A stretch of 64,000 nucleotides of DNA from Streptomyces sp. SAT1. GTDB taxonomy: Bacteria; Actinomycetota; Actinomycetes; Streptomycetales; Streptomycetaceae. This document shows, piece after piece, positions 34,099 to 44,102 of the stretch. Position numbers and translations under genes: made by a program. The stretch spans positions 2,370,501 through 2,434,500 of the forward strand of contig NZ_CP015849.1 of the NCBI RefSeq assembly GCF_001654495.1. Reading direction: 5' to 3'. The notes beneath the pieces were generated by a model, which saw only the letters and a list, made by a program, of their open reading frames with translations, was not told the DNA's origin and made no database searches. Every line of letters starts with the position of its first letter. Positions within the stretch are counted from its first letter, which is position 1.

Positions 34099-34490
34099 GG
34101 GGAGACGTTACGGCAGCACGGCGGCGGGCGGGGGCCGTTCGGGCACCGAGGGGCGCGCGGGCGGCCTGCGGGCGCCCTCCCCCGAGCGGCGGTCAAGGGG
34201 CGGTACGCGCCAGGCGCGGGCGGTCCGCCGCGACGGCCACCCAGCGGACCCGGGACGCCACCGAGCGCGTTCGTCCGCCCGCGACATACGGCGGAACAAG
34301 GGGGTTTGAGGGCATGCGTCCGCCGTGGCGTATGGCGGGATCCCGCCATGTGTCCATCCCGTCCCGACCAACTCTCCCCAAACTTCTGTCGCTTGAGTAA
34401 AGCTGAGCGATCGTCCGGCACCGAATTCCGGACGATCGCGATCACATCCGGTCGCACCTCGCCTGGTTCCTTCATTGACAGAGGATGCCG
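34099..34490 (+). promoter_or_regulatory. Upstream region of the S8 protease with a palindrome and a 5' hairpin
   Basis: These 392 nt carry no gene. They contain the perfect 18-bp palindrome ATGGCGGGATCCCGCCAT (34333-34350). A 12-bp perfect hairpin GCGATCGTCCGG / CCGGACGATCGC (34407-34418, 34428-34439) with a 9-nt loop starts 84 nt before the protease ATG. The first looks like a repressor operator; the second may be an operator or a 5'-UTR stem that stabilises the message. The regulator is unknown. Confidence 0.5.
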
Positions 34491-37400
34491 ATGACCCCCG
34501 ACTCCCCCCGCGCTCCGGGCGCGAGACGCCTGGCACGCCTCGCCGCGGCCACCGGCGTGGCCGCCGCGCTCTGCGCCGCCGGACCGCTCCCCATGGCCTT
34601 CGCCCAGGACGGCCCGCTCCCCACCGACCCGCCCGTCCGGTCCGCGAGCGCCAAGCTCGGCGCGGACGACGCCGATCTGCTCGCCACCGCCAAGGCCGAC
34701 GGCGACAAGAACGTCACGATGATGATCGCGACCGCGCCCGGCCGCACCGACCAGGTCGCGCGCCAGCTCGACGCGGTCAAGGGCGGCTCGGTCGGCCGCA
34801 CGCACGACAAGCTCGGCTACGTCCGGGCCACCGTGCCGACCGCCCAGGCGGACGCGGTGATCTCCGCCGCCGAGAAGCTGTCCACGGTGCACGCCATCGA
34901 CCTGCGCCAGGAGATAACCCTCGACGACCCGCGCCCGGACACCGACCCGGCCGGGACCGCGCACGGCAAGGACGGCAAGGGAAGCAAGGGCGGCAAGGGA
35001 AGCGGCGCCTCCCCCTCCGCCCCGGGGAAGAACACGCCCGCCGTCAACCCGTACAACCCGTCCTTCGAGACCGGTGCCGTCGACTTCGTGCGGCAGAACC
35101 CGAAGGCGGACGGCCGGGGCGTCACCATCGGCATCCTCGACTCCGGTGTGGACCTCTCCCACCCGGCGCTCCAGCGCACCACCACCGGCGAGCGCAAGAT
35201 CGTCGACTGGGTGACCGCGACCGACCCGATCGTCGACGGCGACGCCACCTGGCGCCCCATGGTCGACGCGGTGTCCGGACCGGCCTTCGCCTACGGCGGC
35301 CAGACCTGGAAGGCCCCGGCCGGCTCGTACCGGATCAGCACCTTCAAGGAGTCCGCCACCACGGGCGGCGACGCGGGCGGCGACGTGAACCGCGACGGCG
35401 ACACCACCGACTCCTGGGGCGTCCTCTACGACGCGGCCGCCGGCACGGTCCGCGTCGACCTGAACAACAACCACGACTTCACCGACGACACCCCGATGAA
35501 GCCGTACAAGGACGGCTACCAGGTCGGCTGGTTCGGCACCGACGACCCGAAGACGGACGTCGCCGAGCGCCAGCCGTTCGTCGTGCAGATCCGCAAGGAC
35601 GTCCCGATGGACCCCTACGGCGGGTCCTGGACCGGCAAGAAGTCCGACTTCGTCAACATCGGCCTCATCGAGTCCGAGCACGGCACCCACGTCGCCGGCA
35701 TCACCGCCGCCAACGGCCTGTTCGGCGGGAAGATGAACGGCGCGGCGCCCGGCGCGAAGATCGTCTCCTCGCGTGCCTGCACCTGGACGGGCAGCTGCAC
35801 CAACGTGGCGCTCACCGAGGGCATGATCGACCTCGTCGCCGAGCGCGGCGTGGACATCGTCAACATGTCCATCGGCGGACTGCCCGCCCTCAACGACGGC
35901 AACAACGCCCGCGCCGAGCTGTACACCCGCCTGATCGACACCTACGGCGTCCAGCTCGTCATCTCCGCGGGCAACTCCGGCCCCGGCGCCAACACCATCG
36001 GCGACCCCGGCCTCGCCGACAAGGTCATCTCGGTCGGCGCGGGCGTCTCCAAGGAGACCTGGGCCGCCGACTACGGCTCCGCGGTGCGCACCCCGTACGC
36101 GATGATGCCGTTCTCCTCGCGCGGCCCGCGTGAGGACGGCGGCTTCACGCCGACCCTGGTCGCGCCCGGCGCCGCCATCAACACCACCCAGACCTGGCTG
36201 CCCGGCGGCCCGGTCGCCGAGGCGGGCTACACGCTGCCGGCCGGCTACTCGATGCTCCAGGGCACCTCGATGGCCTCCCCGCAGGCCACCGGCGCCGCCG
36301 CCCTGCTGCTGAGCGCCGCCGCGCAGCACCGCATCGGGCTGACCCCGGCCAAGCTGCGCACCGCCCTCACCTCCAGCGCCCACCACATCCCGGGCGTCCA
36401 GGCCTACGAGGAGGGCGCGGGCCGCATCGACATCGTGGACGCCTGGAAGCTGATCCGGCTGGGCGCGGGCGCGCACGACTACACGGTCGACGCCCCGGTC
36501 GACACCGCGATCGACGAGGCGCTGAAGACCCCGGGCCACGGCACCGGCCTCTACGACCGCGAGGGCGGCCTGAAGGCCGGCCAGAAGAAGACGTACGACA
36601 TCACCGTCACCCGTACCTCGGGCTCGCCCGCCGCCGTGTGGCACACGCTGCGCCTGGCGAACAACGCCGAGCAGACGTTCCGCGTCGTCGGCTCGCCGCT
36701 GGTGCGGCTGCCGCTGAACCGGCCGGTGACCGTCAAGGTGCAGGCGGCGCCGCGCTCGGCGGGCCTCAAGAGCGCGATCCTGGAGGTCGACGACCCGTTC
36801 ACCACCGGCGTCGACCGGCAGATCCTCACCACCGTCGTGGTCGCGGACCCGGTCGCGTACACCTACTCCGCCAAGGCGTCGGTGCAGCGCAACGCCACCC
36901 GCTCCTACTTCCTGACCGTGCCCGCGGGCGCGAAGTCGCTGGAGGTGGCCATCGGCGGCCTCGCCGACAAGAGCCAGACCCGGTTCATCGCCATCCACCC
37001 GTACGGCGTCCCGGTCGACAACACCTCGACCCCGTACTGCTACAACAACTACCTCGACGGCAACGGCTGCAAGCCGGACGTCCGCTCCTACGCCGACCCG
37101 CAGCCGGGCGTGTGGGAGGTCGAGGTCGAGGCGCGCCGCACCTCGCCGCAGCTCGACAACCCCTACCGGCTCGACGTCACCGTGCTGGGCGCGGCCTTCG
37201 ACCCGCAGACCGTGACCGTGCCCGAGGCGAAGACCGGCACGCCGGTGACCGCCTCCTGGAAGGTGACGAACACGTACGCCGCGCTGGACGGCCGCCTCAC
37301 CGGCGGCCCGCTCGGCTCGGCCAAGTCCGCCCGGCCGACCGTGTCCCATGGCGAGAAGCAGACCACGACGGTGACGGTGCCCGCGGGCGCCGCCTCGCTG

Positions 37401-37814
37401 GACGTCGCCATCGGCGGTGTCTCCGACAAGTCGGCCGACCTGGACCTCGCGGTCTACGACGCGAGCGGCAAGCAGGTCGCCAAGTCCGCCGACGGCGACT
37501 CGGAGGAGTCGGTGTCGATCGCCTCGCCGGCCGCCGGGACGTACACCGTCGAGGTCGCCGCGTACTCGGTGCCGTCCGGTTCGACGGAGTACGACTACCG
37601 TGACGTGTTCTTCTCCACCACGCTCGGCACCGTCTCCGTGGACGGCGCGCCGGTGAAGCTGGGCACGGGCGCCTCCGCGACCGTGACCGGCCAGGTCACC
37701 GCCGCCGCCCAGGCACCCGAGGGACGCGAGTTCTTCGGGCAGGTGCGGCTGGTGAACGCGCGGGGCACCGCCGCGGGCACCGGCAGCGTGCGGATCGGCA
37801 CCGTCCTGCCGTAG
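34491..37814 (+). CDS. Large secreted S8 serine protease (tripeptidyl-peptidase II-like)
   Basis: A 1107-residue subtilase with a signal peptide (GVAAALCAAGPLPMAFA). Catalytic residues are Asp217 (ILDSGVD), His397 (EHGTHVAGI), oxyanion Asn495 (SAGNSGPG) and Ser593 (GTSMASPQ). About 180 residues separate Asp and His, compared with about 30 in subtilisin; a similar large insert and the same His-Asn spacing occur in tripeptidyl peptidase II. A Lys/Gly/Ser-rich spacer lies near residues 160-185. Residues about 650-1107 are beta-rich C-terminal domains with duplicated VPAGAxSLxVAIGG units. ATG 34491 is chosen because GAGG lies 6 nt upstream; ATG 34485 abuts that site. Confidence 0.9.
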   Translation: MTPDSPRAPGARRLARLAAATGVAAALCAAGPLPMAFAQDGPLPTDPPVRSASAKLGADDADLLATAKADGDKNVTMMIATAPGRTDQVARQLDAVKGGSVGRTHDKLGYVRATVPTAQADAVISAAEKLSTVHAIDLRQEITLDDPRPDTDPAGTAHGKDGKGSKGGKGSGASPSAPGKNTPAVNPYNPSFETGAVDFVRQNPKADGRGVTIGILDSGVDLSHPALQRTTTGERKIVDWVTATDPIVDGDATWRPMVDAVSGPAFAYGGQTWKAPAGSYRISTFKESATTGGDAGGDVNRDGDTTDSWGVLYDAAAGTVRVDLNNNHDFTDDTPMKPYKDGYQVGWFGTDDPKTDVAERQPFVVQIRKDVPMDPYGGSWTGKKSDFVNIGLIESEHGTHVAGITAANGLFGGKMNGAAPGAKIVSSRACTWTGSCTNVALTEGMIDLVAERGVDIVNMSIGGLPALNDGNNARAELYTRLIDTYGVQLVISAGNSGPGANTIGDPGLADKVISVGAGVSKETWAADYGSAVRTPYAMMPFSSRGPREDGGFTPTLVAPGAAINTTQTWLPGGPVAEAGYTLPAGYSMLQGTSMASPQATGAAALLLSAAAQHRIGLTPAKLRTALTSSAHHIPGVQAYEEGAGRIDIVDAWKLIRLGAGAHDYTVDAPVDTAIDEALKTPGHGTGLYDREGGLKAGQKKTYDITVTRTSGSPAAVWHTLRLANNAEQTFRVVGSPLVRLPLNRPVTVKVQAAPRSAGLKSAILEVDDPFTTGVDRQILTTVVVADPVAYTYSAKASVQRNATRSYFLTVPAGAKSLEVAIGGLADKSQTRFIAIHPYGVPVDNTSTPYCYNNYLDGNGCKPDVRSYADPQPGVWEVEVEARRTSPQLDNPYRLDVTVLGAAFDPQTVTVPEAKTGTPVTASWKVTNTYAALDGRLTGGPLGSAKSARPTVSHGEKQTTTVTVPAGAASLDVAIGGVSDKSADLDLAVYDASGKQVAKSADGDSEESVSIASPAAGTYTVEVAAYSVPSGSTEYDYRDVFFSTTLGTVSVDGAPVKLGTGASATVTGQVTAAAQAPEGREFFGQVRLVNARGTAAGTGSVRIGTVLP

Positions 37815-39205
<1,391 letters not shown>

Positions 39206-39216
39206 CCCGGGCGGCG

Positions 39217-39237
39217 GGCCCCGGAGCACCCGGGGCC
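39217..39237. terminator. Terminator after asd
   Basis: An 8-bp perfect stem GGCCCCGG / CCGGGGCC (39217-39224, 39230-39237) with a 5-nt loop between convergent genes. Confidence 0.65.
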
Positions 39238-39255
39238 GCGCACCTCGTGGAGGCC

Positions 39256-39756
39256 CTACGGCCTGCGCACCTCGTAGAGGAAGCAGCCGTACTCGACGGC
39301 CCGGATGTGGACCAGTGCCACGGCCGGGTCGTCGAACGCCTCGGTGAGGGCGGCGTCGAAACGCCCGGCGCCCGCCTCCACCAGCGCCCCGCCCAGGATG
39401 CGGCCCTGGGCGGAGTAGCGGCGCGCCACGCGGGGCGCGTTCGCGAAGGGGAGCCGGTCGCCGGCGTCCGGGCCCGCGCACTCCCCGGCGTGCACGAAGA
39501 CGGGCCCCTGCTCGTCGTAGGCGCCGGGGTCGGCGCCCGTCGCGGCCGCCCAGCGCCGCAGCGGCGCGTAGGAGACCAGCGCGAGCCGCTCGCCGGGCTC
39601 GCTCCTGCGCAGGCAGCAGCGCAGCGGAGCGCCGCCTTCCGGGTCGGTGAAGGGGATCGCCGGGCGTCCGGCGTCGTCCCGCCCGCGCAGCCGGCTCAGC
39701 ACGGCCGGTTCGACGGCGCGTGCCTGGTGGACCATGGTGTCTCGCCCTGTCGTCAT
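39256..39756 (-). CDS. DUF1203-family protein
   Basis: A 166-residue cytoplasmic protein of the uncharacterised DUF1203 family. Recognisable segments are PLRCCLRRSEPGERLALVSYAPL, GPVFVHAGECAG and VALVHIRAVEYGCFLYEVRRP at the end. The cysteines and the YGCFLYEV terminus are family hallmarks. ATG 39756 has GAGG about 8 nt upstream; ATG 39735 is an alternative. It is divergent from the second pepN (112 nt apart). Function unknown. Confidence 0.8.
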   Translation of the reverse strand: MTTGRDTMVHQARAVEPAVLSRLRGRDDAGRPAIPFTDPEGGAPLRCCLRRSEPGERLALVSYAPLRRWAAATGADPGAYDEQGPVFVHAGECAGPDAGDRLPFANAPRVARRYSAQGRILGGALVEAGAGRFDAALTEAFDDPAVALVHIRAVEYGCFLYEVRRP

Positions 39757-39868
39757 GGCTCCAGCCTCGCGCCGCGACCGGCCGCCCACCGGCGGAATCC
39801 GGTCGTCGCGTTCCGTGCGGCTCGCATGGAAGGATGACGCAATCCACACATCACGAGGAGATGACCGC

Positions 39869-42490
39869 GTGCCTGGCACAAACCTGACTCGCGAAGAGGC
39901 GCGGCGGCGGGCGAAGCTGCTGACCGTTGACTCGTACGAGATCGATCTCGACCTCTCCGGCGCGCAGGGTGGGGGCACCTCCCGCTCGGACGAAGCCGAG
40001 AGCGGGGGAGGTACCTACCGGTCGGTGACCACGGTGCGCTTCGACGTCGCCGAGGACGGCGCCGAGTCCTTCATCGACCTGATCGCCCCGGCCGTCCACG
40101 AGGTGACCCTCAACGGCGACGCGCTGGACCCCGCGGAGGTCTTCAAGGACTCCCGGATCGCCCTGCCCGGCCTGCTGGCGGGCCCCAACGTGCTGCGCGT
40201 CGCCGCCGACTGCGCGTACACCAACACCGGTGAGGGCCTGCACCGCTTCGTCGACCCGGTCGACGACCAGGCGTACCTGTACACGCAGTTCGAGGTGCCG
40301 GACGCCCGCCGCGTCTTCGCCGCCTTCGAGCAGCCCGACCTGAAGGCGACCTTCCGGTTCACCGTGAAGGCGCCCGAGGGCTGGACCGTCGTGTCCAACT
40401 CGCCGGCCCCCGAGCCCCGCGACAACGTCTGGGAGTTCGCGCCGACGCCGCGCATCTCGACGTACATCACGGCGCTGATCGCCGGCCCGTACCACTCCGT
40501 GCACAGCGTGTACGAGAAGGACGGGCAGTCCGTGCCGCTCGGCATCTACTGCCGTCCCTCGCTCGCCGAGTTCCTCGACGCCGACGCGATCTTCGACGTC
40601 ACCCGGCAGGGCTTCGACTGGTTCCAGGAGAAGTTCGACTACGCCTACCCGTTCGCCAAGTACGACCAGCTGTTCGTGCCCGAGTTCAACGCGGGCGCGA
40701 TGGAGAACGCGGGCGCGGTGACCATCCGCGACCAGTACGTCTTCCGGTCCAAGGTGACCGACGCGGCGTACGAGATGCGGGCCGAGACGATCCTGCACGA
40801 GCTGGCCCACATGTGGTTCGGCGACCTGGTCACCATGGAGTGGTGGAACGACCTGTGGCTGAACGAGTCGTTCGCCACCTACACCTCCATCGCCTGCCAG
40901 GCGCACGCCCCCGGCTCGCGCTGGCCGCACTCGTGGACCACGTTCGCGAACTCCATGAAGACCTGGGCGTACCGGCAGGACCAGCTGCCGTCCACCCACC
41001 CGATCATGGCGGACATCAACGACCTGGACGACGTCCTCGTCAACTTCGACGGCATCACCTACGCCAAGGGCGCCAGCGTCCTCAAGCAGCTGGTGGCCTA
41101 CGTCGGCATGGACGAGTTCTTCCGGGGCGTGCAGGCGTACTTCAAGCGGCACGCCTTCGGCAACACCCGCCTGTCGGACCTGCTGGGCGCCCTGGAGGAG
41201 ACCTCCGGCCGCGATCTGAGGACCTGGTCGCACAAGTGGCTGGAGACGGCCGGGATCAACATCCTGCGCCCGGAGATCGAGACCGACGAGAACGGCGTCA
41301 TCACCTCCTTCGCCGTCCGCCAGGAGGCCCCCGCGCTCCCGGCCGGCGCCAAGGGCGAGCCCACGCTGCGCCCGCACCGCATCGCGATCGGCCTGTACGA
41401 CCTGGACGAGGCGAGCGGCAAGCTGGTGCGCGCCGAGGACGGCCGGATCGAGCTGGACGTGGACGGCGAGCTGACCGCCGTGCCGCAGCTGGCCGGCCGG
41501 CGCCGCCCGGCGGTCGTCCTGCTCAACGACGACGACCTGTCGTACGCCAAGGTCCGTCTTGACGAGCAGTCGCTCGCGGTCGTCACCGAGCACCTGGGCG
41601 ACTTCGCGTCCTCGCTGCCGCGCGCGCTGTGCTGGGCCTCGGCCTGGGACATGACCCGCGACGGCGAGCTGGCCACCCGCGACTACCTGTCGCTGGTGCT
41701 GTCCGGCATCGGCAAGGAGTCCGACATCGGCGTGGTGCAGTCGCTCCAGCGCCAGGTGAAGCTGGCCATCGACCTGTACGCCGACCCGGCCGCCCGCGAC
41801 GCGCTGCTGACCCGCTGGACGGACGCCACGCTGGCCCATCTGCGCACCGCCGAGGCGGGCAGCGACCACCAGCTGGCCTGGGCCCGCGCCTTCGCGGCGA
41901 CCGCCCGCACGCCCGAGCAGCTCGACCTGCTGAACGCGCTGCTGGAGGGCTCGCAGACGATCGAGGGCCTGGCCGTGGACACCGAGCTGCGCTGGGCCTT
42001 CGTGCAGCGGCTCGCGGCGGTGGGCCGGTTCGACGAACCGGAGATCGCCGGGGAGTACGAGCGCGACCGCACCGCCGCCGGTGAGCGGCACGCGGCCACC
42101 GCCCGCGCCGCCCGCCCGACCGAGGAGGCCAAGGCCGAGGCGTGGGCGTCGGTCGTCGACTCCGACACGCTGCCGAACGCCGTCCAGGAGGCGGTCATCG
42201 GCGGCTTCGTCCAGACCGACCAGCGCGAGCTGCTGGCGCCGTACACCGAGCGGTACTTCGAGGTGCTCAAGGACATCTGGGACTCCCGCTCCCACGAGAT
42301 GGCCCAGCAGATCGCGGTCGGCCTGTACCCGTCGGTCCAGGTCTCGGAGGACACCCTGCGCCGCACCGACGAGTGGCTGGCCTCCACCCCGCCGAACGCG
42401 GCCCTGCGCCGCCTCGTCTCGGAGTCCCGCGCGGGCATCGAACGCTCCCTGCGCGCCCAGGCGGCGGACGCGGCGGCGGGCGGCCGCTAG
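39869..42490 (+). CDS. pepN: Aminopeptidase N (M1 family), second copy, with repeat-derived insert
   Basis: An 873-residue zinc aminopeptidase, paralogue of the gene at 28458. GAMEN is in NAGAMENAG; the zinc site is HELAH (His310, Glu311, His314) with Glu333 in LWLNESFATY, the canonical actinobacterial form. Residues about 34-49 (GGGTSRSDEAESGGGT) are encoded by a GC-rich palindromic element inserted in frame in the N-terminal beta domain; flanking sequence reads on normally (SGAQ, then YRSVTTVRFDV). GTG 39869 has GAGGAG 8 nt upstream. Activity is probably kept because the insert lies in a surface loop far from the zinc site. Confidence 0.93.
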   Translation: MPGTNLTREEARRRAKLLTVDSYEIDLDLSGAQGGGTSRSDEAESGGGTYRSVTTVRFDVAEDGAESFIDLIAPAVHEVTLNGDALDPAEVFKDSRIALPGLLAGPNVLRVAADCAYTNTGEGLHRFVDPVDDQAYLYTQFEVPDARRVFAAFEQPDLKATFRFTVKAPEGWTVVSNSPAPEPRDNVWEFAPTPRISTYITALIAGPYHSVHSVYEKDGQSVPLGIYCRPSLAEFLDADAIFDVTRQGFDWFQEKFDYAYPFAKYDQLFVPEFNAGAMENAGAVTIRDQYVFRSKVTDAAYEMRAETILHELAHMWFGDLVTMEWWNDLWLNESFATYTSIACQAHAPGSRWPHSWTTFANSMKTWAYRQDQLPSTHPIMADINDLDDVLVNFDGITYAKGASVLKQLVAYVGMDEFFRGVQAYFKRHAFGNTRLSDLLGALEETSGRDLRTWSHKWLETAGINILRPEIETDENGVITSFAVRQEAPALPAGAKGEPTLRPHRIAIGLYDLDEASGKLVRAEDGRIELDVDGELTAVPQLAGRRRPAVVLLNDDDLSYAKVRLDEQSLAVVTEHLGDFASSLPRALCWASAWDMTRDGELATRDYLSLVLSGIGKESDIGVVQSLQRQVKLAIDLYADPAARDALLTRWTDATLAHLRTAEAGSDHQLAWARAFAATARTPEQLDLLNALLEGSQTIEGLAVDTELRWAFVQRLAAVGRFDEPEIAGEYERDRTAAGERHAATARAARPTEEAKAEAWASVVDSDTLPNAVQEAVIGGFVQTDQRELLAPYTERYFEVLKDIWDSRSHEMAQQIAVGLYPSVQVSEDTLRRTDEWLASTPPNAALRRLVSESRAGIERSLRAQAADAAAGGR
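39968..40010. repeat. GC-rich palindromic element inserted in frame in pepN
   Basis: The element runs from GGTGGGGGCACCTCCCGCTC to CGAGAGCGGGGGAGG. CTCCCGCTCGG pairs imperfectly with CCGAGAGCGGGGGAG around a short loop. It matches the form of a repeat I recall as widespread in Streptomyces intergenic regions. Confidence 0.75.
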
Positions 42491-42521
42491 GCGCCCGCCA
42501 CGCTGCCCGCGACGGCGAGTT

Positions 42522-42553
42522 GAGGGGCGCCCGGTGCGCATGCCGGGCGCCCC
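42522..42553 (+). terminator. Terminator after the second pepN
   Basis: A perfect 12-bp stem AGGGGCGCCCGG / CCGGGCGCCCCT (42522-42533, 42542-42553) with an 8-nt loop. Confidence 0.83.
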
Positions 42554-42755
42554 TCGCGTTGGCGCGCGCGGGCGTGCGTACGCCCGCCTGCGCGCGCCTC
42601 TTCAGCGTGTGACCGGTCCTGCGTCCCCGTCCCGGGCCACCGGCACGGGCACGGGCCGTGCCGCGCCCTGCCCACCGCTCTGCGGCCGAGTGGCCGTGAA
42701 GCCGGTCGCCAACGTGGTGGGCGGCAGAAGGTCGGCCCGAACACAGGAGGACCGC

Positions 42756-43298
42756 GTGAGTGACAGCACCTGGGTCAGCACCTCGATGCCGTACCTGGCT
42801 CCGCACGAATCCGGGCAGCCTGACGCCTGGGCGGCCGAAGCGGCGGCGCGAGGCGGGAAGGGCAGCCAGCGCATCACGTACGCGGGCGAGGTGCCCGCTC
42901 CGGACGAGGTCGCCGCACTGTTCGAACTGCCCGCCGGAGAAGCCGTCGTGGTACGCCGCCGGGTCATCGAACTGGACGGGTGGCCCACCGAGTTGACGGA
43001 CACCTACTATCCCCTGGTCATCGCGCGCGGCACCCGCCTCGCCGAGCGTGCCAGGATCCCGGGCGGGGCCGTGACCCTTCTCGCCGGACTCGGCCATGTC
43101 GGTGCGCGCGTACGCGAGGACGTCACAGCGCGTATGCCCGATCCGGACGAGTGCGAGGCCCTGCGCATGGCACCGGACCAGCCGGTGCTTCGCCTCAGCC
43201 GCGTCACGCTGGACAGAACCGACCGGCCCATCCAGGTCGATCAGATGCTCATGCCCGCCCACCGGCAGCAGTTGCGCTACGAGATGCGAATCGGATGA
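42756..43298 (+). CDS. UTRA-domain protein without DNA-binding domain
   Basis: A 180-residue protein made up of little more than the ligand-binding UTRA domain of GntR/HutC regulators: ALFELPAGEAVVVRRRVIELDG, DTYYPLVIARGT, GGAVTLLAGLG, EDVTARMPDPDE, and a C-terminal RLSRVTLDRTDRPIQVDQM. The usual N-terminal winged helix is absent; the first about 40 residues are not HTH-like. GTG 42756 follows GGAGG 5 nt upstream, so the short form is real and not a misread start. Its stop overlaps the next gene start (ATGA, 43295-43298). It may pair with or modulate the full regulator. Confidence 0.8.
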   Translation: MSDSTWVSTSMPYLAPHESGQPDAWAAEAAARGGKGSQRITYAGEVPAPDEVAALFELPAGEAVVVRRRVIELDGWPTELTDTYYPLVIARGTRLAERARIPGGAVTLLAGLGHVGARVREDVTARMPDPDECEALRMAPDQPVLRLSRVTLDRTDRPIQVDQMLMPAHRQQLRYEMRIG

Positions 43299-44071
43299 CC
43301 GTGCCCGACGACAACGGACTCCCGGACCGGCGCTCACTGCACGAGCGGATCGCCGCCGACCTCCGGGACGACATCATGAGCGGCGACCTGGCGCCGGGCA
43401 CCAGCCTGCCCTCCACCGCCCAGCTCAAGGACCGGTTCGGCGCCTCCAACGCCACGATCCAGAAGGCGGTGCAGATCCTCAAGGACGAGGAACTGGTGGT
43501 CGGCCGCGCCGGTGCCGCGATCACGGTGCGCGAGCACCGCCAGCGGACCATGCGTCCGGCCGCGTTCATGAGCCCGGCCACCCCGGGAGAGCCCTACAGG
43601 TGGCTGACCGAGGCGGCGAAGCTCGGCAGCCGCGCGCACAGCACGCTCCTGGACGTACGGGAATCGAACCCGCCTGCCGACGTCCGCGCCGCGCTGGGCC
43701 TCGCGGACGGCGAGACGGCGCTTCTGCGCCACCAGGTCCTCTCCCTCGACGGCGAACCGGTGGAACTGGTCAAGTCCTACTACCCGATGGCGGTGGCCCG
43801 CGGTACCGCCATCACCGAGAAGCGGAAGATCCGAGGCGGCACCCCAGCGCTCCTCGCCGGACTCGGGTATCCCCCGCGCCTCAGCGTGGACCGGGTCTCG
43901 GCCCGGGTCCCCACGCAGCAGCAGTTCCAGGCGCTGGCACTGCCCAGTGATCTGCCGGTGCTGCGGACCCTGCGCGTGGTGTTCAGCGACGACGACTTCC
44001 CCATCGAGGCCACGGTCATGGTCAAGGCCGGGCACCTCTACGAGCTGCAGTACGAGTTCACACCCGACTGA
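43295..44071 (+). CDS. GntR-family regulator with UTRA domain
   Basis: A 258-residue HutC-type GntR regulator. The winged helix covers about residues 14-80 (SLHERIAADLRDDIMSGDLAPGTSLPS, then RFGASNATIQKAVQILKDEELV). The UTRA domain follows (ALGLADGETALLRHQVLSLDGEPVELVKSYYPM, GGTPALLAGLGY). It is translationally coupled to the upstream UTRA-only protein, with which it shares the same ligand-domain motifs. No target metabolic gene is adjacent in the same direction. Confidence 0.88.
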   Translation: MTVPDDNGLPDRRSLHERIAADLRDDIMSGDLAPGTSLPSTAQLKDRFGASNATIQKAVQILKDEELVVGRAGAAITVREHRQRTMRPAAFMSPATPGEPYRWLTEAAKLGSRAHSTLLDVRESNPPADVRAALGLADGETALLRHQVLSLDGEPVELVKSYYPMAVARGTAITEKRKIRGGTPALLAGLGYPPRLSVDRVSARVPTQQQFQALALPSDLPVLRTLRVVFSDDDFPIEATVMVKAGHLYELQYEFTPD

Positions 44072-44074
44072 CCG

Positions 44075-44102
44075 CCGGGGCGCCTGTCTGCGCGCGCCCC
44101 GG
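44075..44102. terminator. Hairpin between convergent gntR and lysR genes
   Basis: A 9-bp perfect stem CCGGGGCGC / GCGCCCCGG (44075-44083, 44094-44102), extendable into the two stop codons, separates converging genes. Confidence 0.7.

Noticed and set aside
32382..37349. 1655-codon minus-strand frame through the protease gene
   Set aside because: Only its end (32382-33530) is a real gene with ribosome site and signal peptide; the rest is antisense to the subtilase, whose catalytic motifs are intact on the plus strand.
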